NCBI GenBank assembly: GCA_963810555.1
Contig: CAWENX010000005.1
Location: 248,001-312,000, forward strand
DNA from: G963677325 sp963810555
GTDB lineage: Bacteria; Bacteroidota; Bacteroidia; Bacteroidales; Prolixibacteraceae
Direction: 5' to 3'
DNA length: 64,000 nt
The notes beneath the pieces were generated by a model. That model did no database searches, was not told where the DNA came from, and saw only the letters and a list, made by a program, of their open reading frames with translations. Of this stretch, positions 26,224 to 34,231 are shown piece after piece. A program made the position numbers and the translations under genes. The first letter of the stretch is position 1, and the number at the start of each line of letters is the position of its first letter.

Positions 26224-27186
26224 CTAACTCAGAATGCAAAATTCATTTTTTAAAGTTCTGTCCAATCCCTCTGAAAGAGTGAAGGGCGCACAGAATCCAT
26301 TTTCGTGTGCCATTGTCGCATTAAGCTGTGTGGATGCACAAAATTTCTCAATCCTTTCGCCAGTAATCTGAAATTTTTTCCCGGTTAAAGCGGACAAGGT
26401 ATCAAAGCACATTCCTCCCATTCTTCCAATCCAGTATGGAATGTGAATCGGAGGTAACTTTTTATTCAAACTGGTCTCAACCTGAGTAAGCAACTCATTC
26501 ATTGACAAATCAGGTTTGTCGACATAATTTATAATTCTGCATCCCCGAATGTTAGTTTCAATACAATATTTTATGAAAGCAACAACATTACCAACATATG
26601 CCATCGATTTTTTGTTATTCCCATTACCTATCATCAGAAATCTTCCAAGTGAAATCTGCTGAAGTAGATTATAAACATTCCCCCGGTTATCTTCTCCAAA
26701 AATGACAGCAGGACGAATTATTGTCAACGATCGGTTCAATGGATCTTTTCCCTGCCATTCAGTAAGCAATTTTTCAGCCTGATATTTACTTTTACCGTAA
26801 AGACTTGTAGGTTGAGGAGGAAAATTTTCATCAGGATTTGCTCTGTTCAATCCATACACTGCTGCTGAACTTGTGAAAATTATATTCTTGATGCCTACCT
26901 TATCCATTGCATCCAATACATTTTTTGTACCATTTACATTGACATCAAAATAGAGTGAAACAGGTGAAACATCGTCCCGATGTTCAGCTGCAAGTAAAAT
27001 CACAGTTTCAGCCGAATCAGGAAATGCACTTTCAAGATTTTGATTCCTTATGTCAAATATTGTAGTAATATCATTATATCTTTTGCTTGGGGCTTTATCA
27101 ATATTCGAGCAATTATCCGCACCTATCAAATCAATAAATCTGGTACCTACGAACCCCGATGCTCCTATTAATAATAATTTCTTCAT
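26224..27186 (-). CDS. NAD-dependent epimerase/dehydratase (extended SDR)
   Basis: 320 residues. GASGFVG at 8-14 binds NAD(P), LLAAEHRDD at 64-72 and FTSSAAVYG at 104-112 form the core, and Y130 with K134 (YGKSK) are catalytic. It resembles WbpV/RffE-side nucleotide sugar epimerase-reductases of O-antigen clusters, with IIRPAVIFGEDNRGNVYNL typical of those that act on UDP-HexNAc-derived sugars. Substrate is not assignable. It stands at the end of the first glycosyltransferase block, 6 bp before wzi copy 1, so it may be co-transcribed with both. Confidence 0.82.
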   Translation of the reverse strand: MKKLLLIGASGFVGTRFIDLIGADNCSNIDKAPSKRYNDITTIFDIRNQNLESAFPDSAETVILLAAEHRDDVSPVSLYFDVNVNGTKNVLDAMDKVGIKNIIFTSSAAVYGLNRANPDENFPPQPTSLYGKSKYQAEKLLTEWQGKDPLNRSLTIIRPAVIFGEDNRGNVYNLLQQISLGRFLMIGNGNNKKSMAYVGNVVAFIKYCIETNIRGCRIINYVDKPDLSMNELLTQVETSLNKKLPPIHIPYWIGRMGGMCFDTLSALTGKKFQITGERIEKFCASTQLNATMAHENGFCAPFTLSEGLDRTLKNEFCILS

Positions 27187-27315
27187 TTAATTATTTTACT
27201 TAATTTATCGAAGGTAAAAAGAAAATCACCAGTTGTAAAAATTACAACCAAGATCATTAACTATGCTCAAACATGTTAATTCCCCCGCTATCAATTTACC
27301 ACCCCTTATATTAAG

Positions 27316-28128
27316 TTATCTGTGTAAAATCTTATAGACAATCTTTATCCCCCAAACCGGTAAAAGTCTGGGTACAGCCCTGTATATAAGATTTTTATAG
27401 AATTCGACACTTGTCAAAAAATGTATTCGGGCTAATTCATTCAAAAGTTTAATTTCCTGGTGGAAAAGTTTAAGGCCTCTTCTTCTTGAGTGCATATTGT
27501 TCCCTATCCGTGCAAATACAAGTATTTCGGGAATATTTCCTATTAAGGATCCTTTTTGGAGCATCCTTATCCAAAGATAATAATCTTCATAACCATGAAA
27601 TGCCAAATAATTCCCCGCATTTATAACAGCTTTTTTCCGAAAAATGACCGTCATATGGTTCAATGGATTCCTTTTTTTTGCGAAACGGGATATTTCATGA
27701 GGATTTGACGGAAGTCTGCGATACGATCTTATTTTGCCAATTGATTTTTGAAATTCGGCAATATTTGATCCTGAAATATCTATTTCAGGATGCTCAGTCA
27801 TGTAATTTACCTGTTTCTCAAACCGATCCGATGCAGAGATATCATCGCTGTCCATTCTGGCAACCAATTCATTCGAACAGATATTTAAACCTTTAGCCAA
27901 GGCAATGCCCAAGCCGTTATTCTGATCCATTTCCAGAACTTTTAAAGGAGCAATGGTCTTGAATTGCTCTATAATCTTATCAAGTTCGGAGGTTAAGATT
28001 CCATCTTTGACAAGCACAATTTCTGAAGGACGCAAAGACTGTTTATTCCAAATACTTTCTAAAGATGCCTTTAAGTATTCCGGGTTCTCCTTATGATAGA
28101 CTGAAATCAGAACAGAAAAGTCAATCAT
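27316..28128 (-). CDS. Glycosyltransferase family 2 protein, AmsE-like
   Basis: 270 residues. FSVLISVYHKENPEYLKASL, then IVLVKDGILTSELDKII, then ELVARMDSDDISASDRFEKQ with the metal-binding DSDD at about 92-95. The K-D-G-x-L-T variant in place of DDGS is typical of the AmsE/EpsE group that acts in exopolysaccharide synthesis. A basic C-terminus (YRAVPRLLPVWGIKIVYKIL) probably contacts membrane. Its ATG overlaps the stop of the GT32 gene by 4 bp, so the two are coupled and may act in sequence on one acceptor. Confidence 0.88.
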   Translation of the reverse strand: MIDFSVLISVYHKENPEYLKASLESIWNKQSLRPSEIVLVKDGILTSELDKIIEQFKTIAPLKVLEMDQNNGLGIALAKGLNICSNELVARMDSDDISASDRFEKQVNYMTEHPEIDISGSNIAEFQKSIGKIRSYRRLPSNPHEISRFAKKRNPLNHMTVIFRKKAVINAGNYLAFHGYEDYYLWIRMLQKGSLIGNIPEILVFARIGNNMHSRRRGLKLFHQEIKLLNELARIHFLTSVEFYKNLIYRAVPRLLPVWGIKIVYKILHR

Positions 28129-28865
28129 GTAACTTTTCTTATGGATTTAACAATTTGATTATGAAAAAATCTACCACCCAATCTAATCAGAATTCGATGT
28201 GAAAGCTGTTTTAATTTGTGCACACGGTTTATTTGAAACCAATTGCTGTCAAAATGATGGATTGCAACAGTATTCCGTGTCCTTGTTATTTTTTGGTTAT
28301 AAATATTTTTAGGAGAAAAATAATCATTTGAATAAATAGCAATTCCATCGCTCTTTAAATGGTGAATCTTTCCATTTGATTTAAATCTATATCTTTTAGC
28401 GGCTATTTCGTTAAATATGCCCGGCAATGGTCTCTCATCCAATATGCCGTCTTTTTTTATGAAAGGTCTTTTGTGGTAATAATTTAACAGTTCGTTTAGC
28501 CACGGGTGTCCACGCACTGCACCAAAAACGGCCGGTTCAAGATCATTGTTATATTCAACTCCAATAAAGAATTCATGAGTAAGGAAGGGATCAAATGATG
28601 CAACTAATTCCACATCAGCATCAAGATAGACACCTCCATAATTGAAAAGTGAATAAATTCTAATAAAGTCTGCGGCAAATGCATATTTTTTTAACTCCAA
28701 AGTTTGTTTTAACCATTCACTTTGAATTTTTTCAACTTTCGGCTTATCCCATAGTATAAACTGATAATCAGACAGGTGTTCTTTCCATGATTTAATGCAT
28801 TTATCAATTAATTCAGGATAGGGATCTCCGCTAAGCCAGCAATAATGAACAGTTTTAGGAATCAC
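28125..28865 (-). CDS. Glycosyltransferase family 32 protein (OCH1-like, DXD)
   Basis: 246 residues. MIPKTVHYCWLSGDPYPELI is the conserved start of GT32 proteins; KYAFAADFIRIYSLFNYGGV leads to YLDADVELV with the DXD metal site at D82 and D84. A later block HLKSDGIAIYSNDYFSPKNI and AIHHFDSNW match the usual C-terminal motifs. Retaining transferases of this family use UDP-Gal, UDP-GlcNAc or GDP-Man among others. 4-bp overlap with the following GT2 gene. About 160 bp of non-coding sequence separate it from the GT4 gene downstream of it on the map. Confidence 0.9.
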   Translation of the reverse strand: MIPKTVHYCWLSGDPYPELIDKCIKSWKEHLSDYQFILWDKPKVEKIQSEWLKQTLELKKYAFAADFIRIYSLFNYGGVYLDADVELVASFDPFLTHEFFIGVEYNNDLEPAVFGAVRGHPWLNELLNYYHKRPFIKKDGILDERPLPGIFNEIAAKRYRFKSNGKIHHLKSDGIAIYSNDYFSPKNIYNQKITRTRNTVAIHHFDSNWFQINRVHKLKQLSHRILIRLGGRFFHNQIVKSIRKVT

Positions 28866-28933
28866 AAACGCAGAATCTTAAATTAATCACCTGCTCCAAT
28901 ATTATGTAAAAATCGTTGATTAAGACGATCTCA

Positions 28934-28977
28934 AATAAGGTAGCAATAAGGTAACAATGAAACACAAATAAAACAAG
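28934..28977. repeat. 11-bp-period array
   Basis: Four successive 11-bp units begin AATAAGGTAGC, AATAAGGTAAC, AATGAAACACA, AATAAAACAAG in the gap between the GT4 and GT32 genes of the minus-strand cluster. The first two differ at one base, the later two share only the AAT start and A-rich composition. Confidence 0.5.
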
Positions 28978-29026
28978 ACACAAAAAGATCACTATTATGA
29001 TAAGTCGGCAAGAAATTTATCACTCA

Positions 29027-30118
29027 TCAATATTTTACTTCAGTTTGAAGTTGGTTAAACAATGTTTCCCATTTATTAAATATCTGATCCGGCAGAAATT
29101 TTTTAACGTTTTGTCTTGCCCTTCGACCAAATTCAATTCTTTTCTCAGCATTAAGACACAAATCCATTAATTTATTGCTCATTTCATCAATATTGTAATT
29201 GTCAATCAGATAACCGTCTTCTCCATTATTTATTATTTCTGAAGGGCCGGTTTCACAGTTGAATGCTAGAACCGGTAATCCACATGCCTGTGCTTCAAGT
29301 AATACCATAGGGAATCCCTCGCTTCTTGATGTCAAAATGAATAAAGAAGCATTCATATATTCTTTAATAATTTCATTAGAAACAGGAAGAATTGAAATTC
29401 TTTCTGAAAGTCCTTTTAAATCAATAATCTTCTTTATCTTATTTCTCATGGGCCCATCTCCAATTATCCGTAATTTCCACTCCTTATTTTGAATGCAAAA
29501 CCGGCTGAAAACTTTCAGTAAGAGGTCATATCCTTTGGGATAATCCATTCTTCCGATTGAGAGAATAGTCTTATTTTTAAGGTCAGCCGGCTGATCGGGA
29601 GAAAAACTTATGCTGTTCGGAATAACATGAACGTTTTTATTAAGTTTTTGAAATCTTTGTAAATCATGATTTGTTAGAGATACAATAGTATTCAGCCTTC
29701 TAAACAATATCCAACGCAATACAAACCAAAAATATTTTACCGATGAATAAGAACCATGCTGGCATCCGATTTTTATCAATTGATCCTTAGAAGGAATTAA
29801 AGCAATAAGTATAGATGGATAAGTCCCCATACCAAGAAGAAAAGTTTGTTGAAAAGTATTTTTAAAATACCTTCTCACAGATACTATCGATCTAATTTTC
29901 CGACAAAGATTTACTCCTTTATCCTGTTTTATGTTAAGATACTCAATTTCAACCTGTTCTGAAATATTAAATACATTCTCCGGTTTAGGTACAGTTATTG
30001 AAATGATTGACACATTATCACCTTTAGCAGCAAAATGATTTGCCATATTTACTGTGACCCGTTCTCCACCGCCAACAAAATGAATGTCGTGAACCAGAAA
30101 AATGATATTATTTCTCAA
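29027..30118 (-). CDS. Glycosyltransferase family 4 protein
   Basis: 363 residues with a GT-B fold. The N-terminal half opens with IIFLVHDIHFVGGGERVTVN (glycine-rich acceptor side), the middle has VIPNSISFSP and ILSIGRMDYPKGYDLLL, and the C-terminal half has FILTSRSEGFPMVLLEAQAC with the EX7E pair and GLPVLAFNCETGPSEII. RfaB/WbnK-like, transferring galactose or N-acetylgalactosamine type sugars in several known cases. Intact, unlike the GT4 gene at 663-1778. It follows the Wzy-like gene with 7 bp between them. Confidence 0.92.
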   Translation of the reverse strand: MRNNIIFLVHDIHFVGGGERVTVNMANHFAAKGDNVSIISITVPKPENVFNISEQVEIEYLNIKQDKGVNLCRKIRSIVSVRRYFKNTFQQTFLLGMGTYPSILIALIPSKDQLIKIGCQHGSYSSVKYFWFVLRWILFRRLNTIVSLTNHDLQRFQKLNKNVHVIPNSISFSPDQPADLKNKTILSIGRMDYPKGYDLLLKVFSRFCIQNKEWKLRIIGDGPMRNKIKKIIDLKGLSERISILPVSNEIIKEYMNASLFILTSRSEGFPMVLLEAQACGLPVLAFNCETGPSEIINNGEDGYLIDNYNIDEMSNKLMDLCLNAEKRIEFGRRARQNVKKFLPDQIFNKWETLFNQLQTEVKY

Positions 30119-30125
30119 TCCTCAC

Positions 30126-31277
30126 TTATATCTGACGTTGATGTTCCAAAATATTTGCCTGAACTTCAGGCAGCCAACCCGATTTTTTTTGAGTGACAAT
30201 ATACATAAGGAAAAGGATAAAAATCATTTCAAAACTTGGTATCAGCAGAAGCCTGATCCAAAGTATTAAGGTATAAAACAGTACAGGAATAAAGAACTCA
30301 AGGTTGCTGAAGTTTGTAAATTTCTGATAGACTGATATAGTAAAAATCGAAAAAAAGATAACTGAAATAAGCCCGAACTGAACAATCGAATCAAACAATT
30401 CATTGTGAGGCATTATCAGTGAATCCTTAGTAGTCTTTATAAAATTTTCAATCTTTCCGTAACCATACAATACCTTAGGATTCAATGGGGATTGATAAAT
30501 GGTCCCAAGAACAAGAGTGTTGGAAAAAAATCTAAGTTCATTCGATCCGTCATTTAATTGAGTCAGTCTATTAATGGAAGTATCATAAGCTATATCATAT
30601 TTAACATTTGCCACATACCATATCGAAAAAGCTGAAATCAACACATAACTGGATATCAGGATTAGCAGCACATTGACTTTTGTCAACCAGATCCTGAAAT
30701 AAGGCTTTAAATACCGAACAAGGTAAAAAATTAAGATACAGAAAATTAACAGTCGGCTCAACGTCAAGAGCGAGAGAATGATAACAACTATTTTACCGTA
30801 TTTTAAATTCAGGACATCAGAAAAGAGGAAGAACAAAAACAGATAAGCCGCCGAAAGATTAATTTCATAAGCCAAAGTAGGCCGACCATCTTTTGAAGAA
30901 AAAATGAAAAACTGTATTATGATTGACGCCAGACAAAGTGTATGAATATAAATCAAATTTGTACGCCTGATATCAGTCAATTCAAATTTAATAAAAGGTA
31001 AAGATATTACCCCAAATAAACAGAGAGCGGCATTCACATAAGAAGTCTGAATCGTTCCCCTGTTTATCATGATAATTAATAAACTGGCTGCTCCAATAAC
31101 CGGAATCAGCGTTTTGTAAGAAATTTCTTTTTTTATCAATAAGGCTGTATAAATAGCAACAAAACCTAAAGCCAGCATAATCCTAAACGGTTTTTGTAAA
31201 CCTTCCGGATCCGGAATAATAAAGAATATCACCAGTAAACTTACAAAAACGATAAAGCCTACGTAACTGCTTTTCAT
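30126..31277 (-). CDS. wzy: O-antigen polymerase/ligase-like membrane protein, Wzy-like (first of two)
   Basis: 383 residues with many hydrophobic segments (for example FIVFVSLLVIFFIIP, VVIILSLLTLSRLLIFCILI). A large extracytoplasmic loop follows at about 225-300 with VKYDIAYDTSINRL, GYGKIENFIK and DSLIMPHNELFDSIVQFGLI. The PHN-E-x-x-D motif is typical of the O-antigen ligase/polymerase superfamily (Wzy_C/PF04932 type). Predicted to polymerise or ligate the lipid-linked polymer in the periplasm. It belongs to the first block, which contains no flippase. Confidence 0.8.
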   Translation of the reverse strand: MKSSYVGFIVFVSLLVIFFIIPDPEGLQKPFRIMLALGFVAIYTALLIKKEISYKTLIPVIGAASLLIIMINRGTIQTSYVNAALCLFGVISLPFIKFELTDIRRTNLIYIHTLCLASIIIQFFIFSSKDGRPTLAYEINLSAAYLFLFFLFSDVLNLKYGKIVVIILSLLTLSRLLIFCILIFYLVRYLKPYFRIWLTKVNVLLILISSYVLISAFSIWYVANVKYDIAYDTSINRLTQLNDGSNELRFFSNTLVLGTIYQSPLNPKVLYGYGKIENFIKTTKDSLIMPHNELFDSIVQFGLISVIFFSIFTISVYQKFTNFSNLEFFIPVLFYTLILWIRLLLIPSFEMIFILFLMYIVTQKKSGWLPEVQANILEHQRQI

Positions 31278-31326
31278 TTTCTATGCTAATTACCTGAAAT
31301 CGAATCCAAAAGTGACCGTGACAGAT

Positions 31327-32121
31327 TTATCTATTATTTGTTTGACTAATAATTTTCTTAAAGAAATGAGCGCAATAAAGCAGAATTATCCTTGACACCG
31401 CTTCGATGCCTGAAATCTCTTTATATTTCTTCAAAATCAAATATTTCTCTTTATCCGCTATTCTATGAGATGATTTGCCCCCGGTTCTGAAATTCACAAT
31501 TATCTTCTCAATAAACTTAAAATTGACTCCATTATTTACATAACGAAGTATAAGGTCATAATCTGCAGAATATTTATATTTCGAATCATATGATCCATAT
31601 TTATCATAAATTTCTTTGGGAATAAAACAGGTTGGATGTTGTATCATATCATATCTCAATGCATTGGTTGAAATACCTTTAATCGAATAAAACTTCTCAT
31701 CTCTGAAATTTCTGATCAATCCATATATAACAGTTTTCTGATCAGAATCATTATAAACGTCGATAATGTGTGAAATAATTTCCTCCTCGTACCAGTCATC
31801 AGAGTTGATAATACCTATCAGTTCTCCTTTCGCATAGGAGATCCCCTTATTCATTGCATCATAAAGTCCTCCATCAGGTTCACTGACCCATAAATCAATG
31901 TGATCCTCATATTTTCTGATAATATCAATCGTACCATCTGTACTTCCTCCATCGATAATGATATATTGAATGTTTTTATAGGATTGATTAAGGACACTGT
32001 TAAGAGTCTGTTCTATTGTATTTACGCCGTTTAAAACAACTGTTATAATACTTACCAGGGGGAAATTTGGTTTCGAAGTCTTTGATTGGTCATTCTTTTC
32101 CCCTGACTTGCAACTATTCAT
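31327..32121 (-). CDS. Glycosyltransferase family 2 protein, WcaA-like
   Basis: 264 residues. PLVSIITVVLNGVNTIEQTL, IIIDGGSTDGT and LIGIINSDDWYEEE (SDD metal site at about 107-109) are the GT2 signature; the DGGSTDGTI...ISEPDGGLYDAMNKGI form is that of the colanic-acid WcaA/WcaE-like branch. KYSADYDLILRYVNNG is the later catalytic region. A short charged N-terminus (MNSCKSGEKNDQSKTSK) looks non-native and a later start is possible, but no other start codon fits better near PLVSI. Donor unknown. Confidence 0.88.
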   Translation of the reverse strand: MNSCKSGEKNDQSKTSKPNFPLVSIITVVLNGVNTIEQTLNSVLNQSYKNIQYIIIDGGSTDGTIDIIRKYEDHIDLWVSEPDGGLYDAMNKGISYAKGELIGIINSDDWYEEEIISHIIDVYNDSDQKTVIYGLIRNFRDEKFYSIKGISTNALRYDMIQHPTCFIPKEIYDKYGSYDSKYKYSADYDLILRYVNNGVNFKFIEKIIVNFRTGGKSSHRIADKEKYLILKKYKEISGIEAVSRIILLYCAHFFKKIISQTNNR

Positions 32122-32196
32122 AAATAAAATGGAATGAATCCCTTAATAAAGACATTTGTTTTTTTTCCTGGTTTTGTTTAAAAATAACAATAGTGG

Positions 32197-33036
32197 TCAT
32201 TGCATCGTCAAATTCACTCGTTGATCCCTGATGATAATCCCCTTCATCCACCTTTGTATGGATAATATTCCAATCAATAAATAATACAAAAAGTTTTCAG
32301 TTGAATTTTTATACAGATTATGTATTCCGATTGTATAATAGAATTTTTCAATAATTCGAAGATGAGTTGGTTTGTCATATTCTTTTCCGGTTGTTCCTGA
32401 CTGTCCGGATATTTCAGGCAAGATCCTGAAAGATTTTAAATTCATCCCCTTGAGGCGATTATAAAAAATATGTTCCAGATATTGAAATCTGGACTCTTCA
32501 ACTTCCTGATATGCATCATGTAAATATTTTCTATACAGTACCGAATCAGTTTTATAAAAAATCGTTTCAATATGGTCTCTCTTGCGATTATATATCGCTC
32601 CAGGTTGAAAATCAAAAGCATTTCCGGATTGTGTACTATCAATTATCCTGTCCATATTTATAACCATCAGTCTGCCTGTTAATTTGTAAAACGATTGACA
32701 ATCCCTGAGATATTCACTATTAGCCAATGCATAATTGATTATTTCCCCTTCTCCGTACCCTTTACCTCTTTGCTGTATTGTAGCATAATCCCCTATAAAA
32801 GTAAGTGCTTCAAAAAACTTTCCTTTTTCTCTGGCATTTTTCTCAATTTCTGAATAGTCATAATTATATCCAGTGTTTTCACAAAAAATAAGGTGAGTTA
32901 ATTCCCGATAGCAGTCAATTGCATACTTTATACTACTAAGATATTGTGAAAGTCTTTGTTCTGTATTGGTAACCTTTGTTGCCGGAATATTAAAAGCTGA
33001 AATATCAATCGCCCCCGTTATGAGTAATGCTGTCAT
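32197..33036 (-). CDS. Uncharacterised polysaccharide-cluster protein, possible GT-A-type glycosyltransferase
   Basis: 279 residues, not confidently assigned. The start MTALLITGAIDISAF, then LSSIKYAIDCYRELTHLIFC and ENTGYNYDYSEIE, later QRGKGYGEGEIINYALANS and FYKLTGRLMVINMDRII, resemble a recurrent but functionally undefined family of O-antigen and capsule clusters in which KGYGEGE and K-x-TGR are the best kept motifs. This pattern (short strand-helix start, acidic ENS/ENTGY, then TGR-type strand) would fit a GT-A-like fold that lacks an obvious DXD. It is the first gene after wzz and 75 bp before a GT2. It has no signal peptide or clear membrane span except a weak one near 250-265. Confidence 0.6.
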   Translation of the reverse strand: MTALLITGAIDISAFNIPATKVTNTEQRLSQYLSSIKYAIDCYRELTHLIFCENTGYNYDYSEIEKNAREKGKFFEALTFIGDYATIQQRGKGYGEGEIINYALANSEYLRDCQSFYKLTGRLMVINMDRIIDSTQSGNAFDFQPGAIYNRKRDHIETIFYKTDSVLYRKYLHDAYQEVEESRFQYLEHIFYNRLKGMNLKSFRILPEISGQSGTTGKEYDKPTHLRIIEKFYYTIGIHNLYKNSTENFLYYLLIGILSIQRWMKGIIIRDQRVNLTMQ

Positions 33037-33075
33037 TTATTGTCTGTCTCAGACTTAAATCAGATTAATACTAAT

Positions 33076-34224
33076 TTATTCCTTAATTTTATCATCAACC
33101 TGTGAATGGGGAATAGTTCTGGAATTATTCAATATCGACCATTTTCTTCTGATATTATCAACAGATTCCCTGCTTAAAACAATTACTGTACCAATTATAA
33201 AACCAATAAATATAAATATTATCATTATATATGGACGGTTGGGTTTGGATTTCTCAGTTGGAACGGAAACCGGTTTAATTACAGTAAAAACAGGGGTTTC
33301 CTCCTTTACCTCAATTTTAGCCTGTTCCAGCTTTTTAGCCAATTCAGAGTATACCCCATAGATTAAGTTATATTCGGCAGTCAATTGTTCCATCTCAGTA
33401 CGCGCCACAGCAGTTGTAACATTTTTATTTCTATCCCTGAATTGTGCCAAATTTTCCTGAGCTTCTAAATATTTCTTTCTTGCTTCATCGAAACGCCCCT
33501 GGATAAAATCATGATTAGCTTTGGCTTTCTCTATTTTAAATTCAGTGATATAACGTTGTAATAAGTTTTGAGTACTCTTTGCAAGTTGAGCTGCAGCATA
33601 ATCTTCAGGCAGACTGCAAAAAATGGTTACATATCCGTTTTTATCGTCAATTATTACACTTACTATTTCGTCAATAATTTTCTGAACTTCGATTTGTTTT
33701 TCGGTAAGCTGATAAGGAGAATCTTGAGAAGTTGAGTGAATAATTTTAGGTTCACCTTTAATGGCTTTGATTATCAAATGTGGGAGTCCGATTGTATATT
33801 TTATCAATGGATTGCCAAATCTGATTTTTGTAAAATAGTCATAAAGTGTCACAGGCTCTTCAAGATTTTTAAAATTGAGCTTGGTGTTCATCAATTCCAC
33901 CTGAAAAGGAACACTTGAAATTATTTGGGGATAAGTAGTTGGAGCAAGTTCTGAACTGCCAACATTGCTAAGATTTATCCCAGCTATTGCCGCCAATCCG
34001 GTTAGAGCACCCAGTTTTGATTTTTGATCAGTAATTTGAGGAACCATTGTAGAGGTGGCAGTATATTCCTTCGGAATTAAAAACGCGATTAATAAACCTA
34101 TAATTGCAAATAATGCAATACTTTTAACAATTATTTTACGACCCTGCCATAATTTCTGTGCGAGATTTAAAAAATCTATTTCACCTTCAGATTGATCCAT
34201 AGATTTAATTTTGTTTTTAATCAT
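33076..34224 (-). CDS. wzz: Wzz-type chain-length determinant protein, intact copy
   Basis: 382 residues. Membrane segment 1 at about 36-56 (SIALFAIIGLLIAFLIPKEY), periplasmic domain with TMVPQITDQKSKLGALTGLA and SSVPFQVELMNTKLNF, a coiled-coil middle (FIQGRFDEARKKYLEAQENL), the TPVFTVIKPVSVPTEKSKP strand before membrane segment 2 (about 343-363). No C-terminal tyrosine kinase domain, so it is a plain Wzz rather than Wzc. It sets chain length in the inner membrane and contacts Wza. It begins 7 bp after the wza stop. Its broken homologue at 19085-20207 is clearly diverged (same motifs, many changes), unlike the two wza genes. Confidence 0.92.
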   Translation of the reverse strand: MIKNKIKSMDQSEGEIDFLNLAQKLWQGRKIIVKSIALFAIIGLLIAFLIPKEYTATSTMVPQITDQKSKLGALTGLAAIAGINLSNVGSSELAPTTYPQIISSVPFQVELMNTKLNFKNLEEPVTLYDYFTKIRFGNPLIKYTIGLPHLIIKAIKGEPKIIHSTSQDSPYQLTEKQIEVQKIIDEIVSVIIDDKNGYVTIFCSLPEDYAAAQLAKSTQNLLQRYITEFKIEKAKANHDFIQGRFDEARKKYLEAQENLAQFRDRNKNVTTAVARTEMEQLTAEYNLIYGVYSELAKKLEQAKIEVKEETPVFTVIKPVSVPTEKSKPNRPYIMIIFIFIGFIIGTVIVLSRESVDNIRRKWSILNNSRTIPHSQVDDKIKE

Positions 34225-34231
34225 CCCCGAT

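Noticed and set aside
33076..34224. Wzz copy 1 as tyrosine autokinase (Wzc)
   Set aside because: No Walker A/B region or tyrosine-rich tail follows the second membrane segment.
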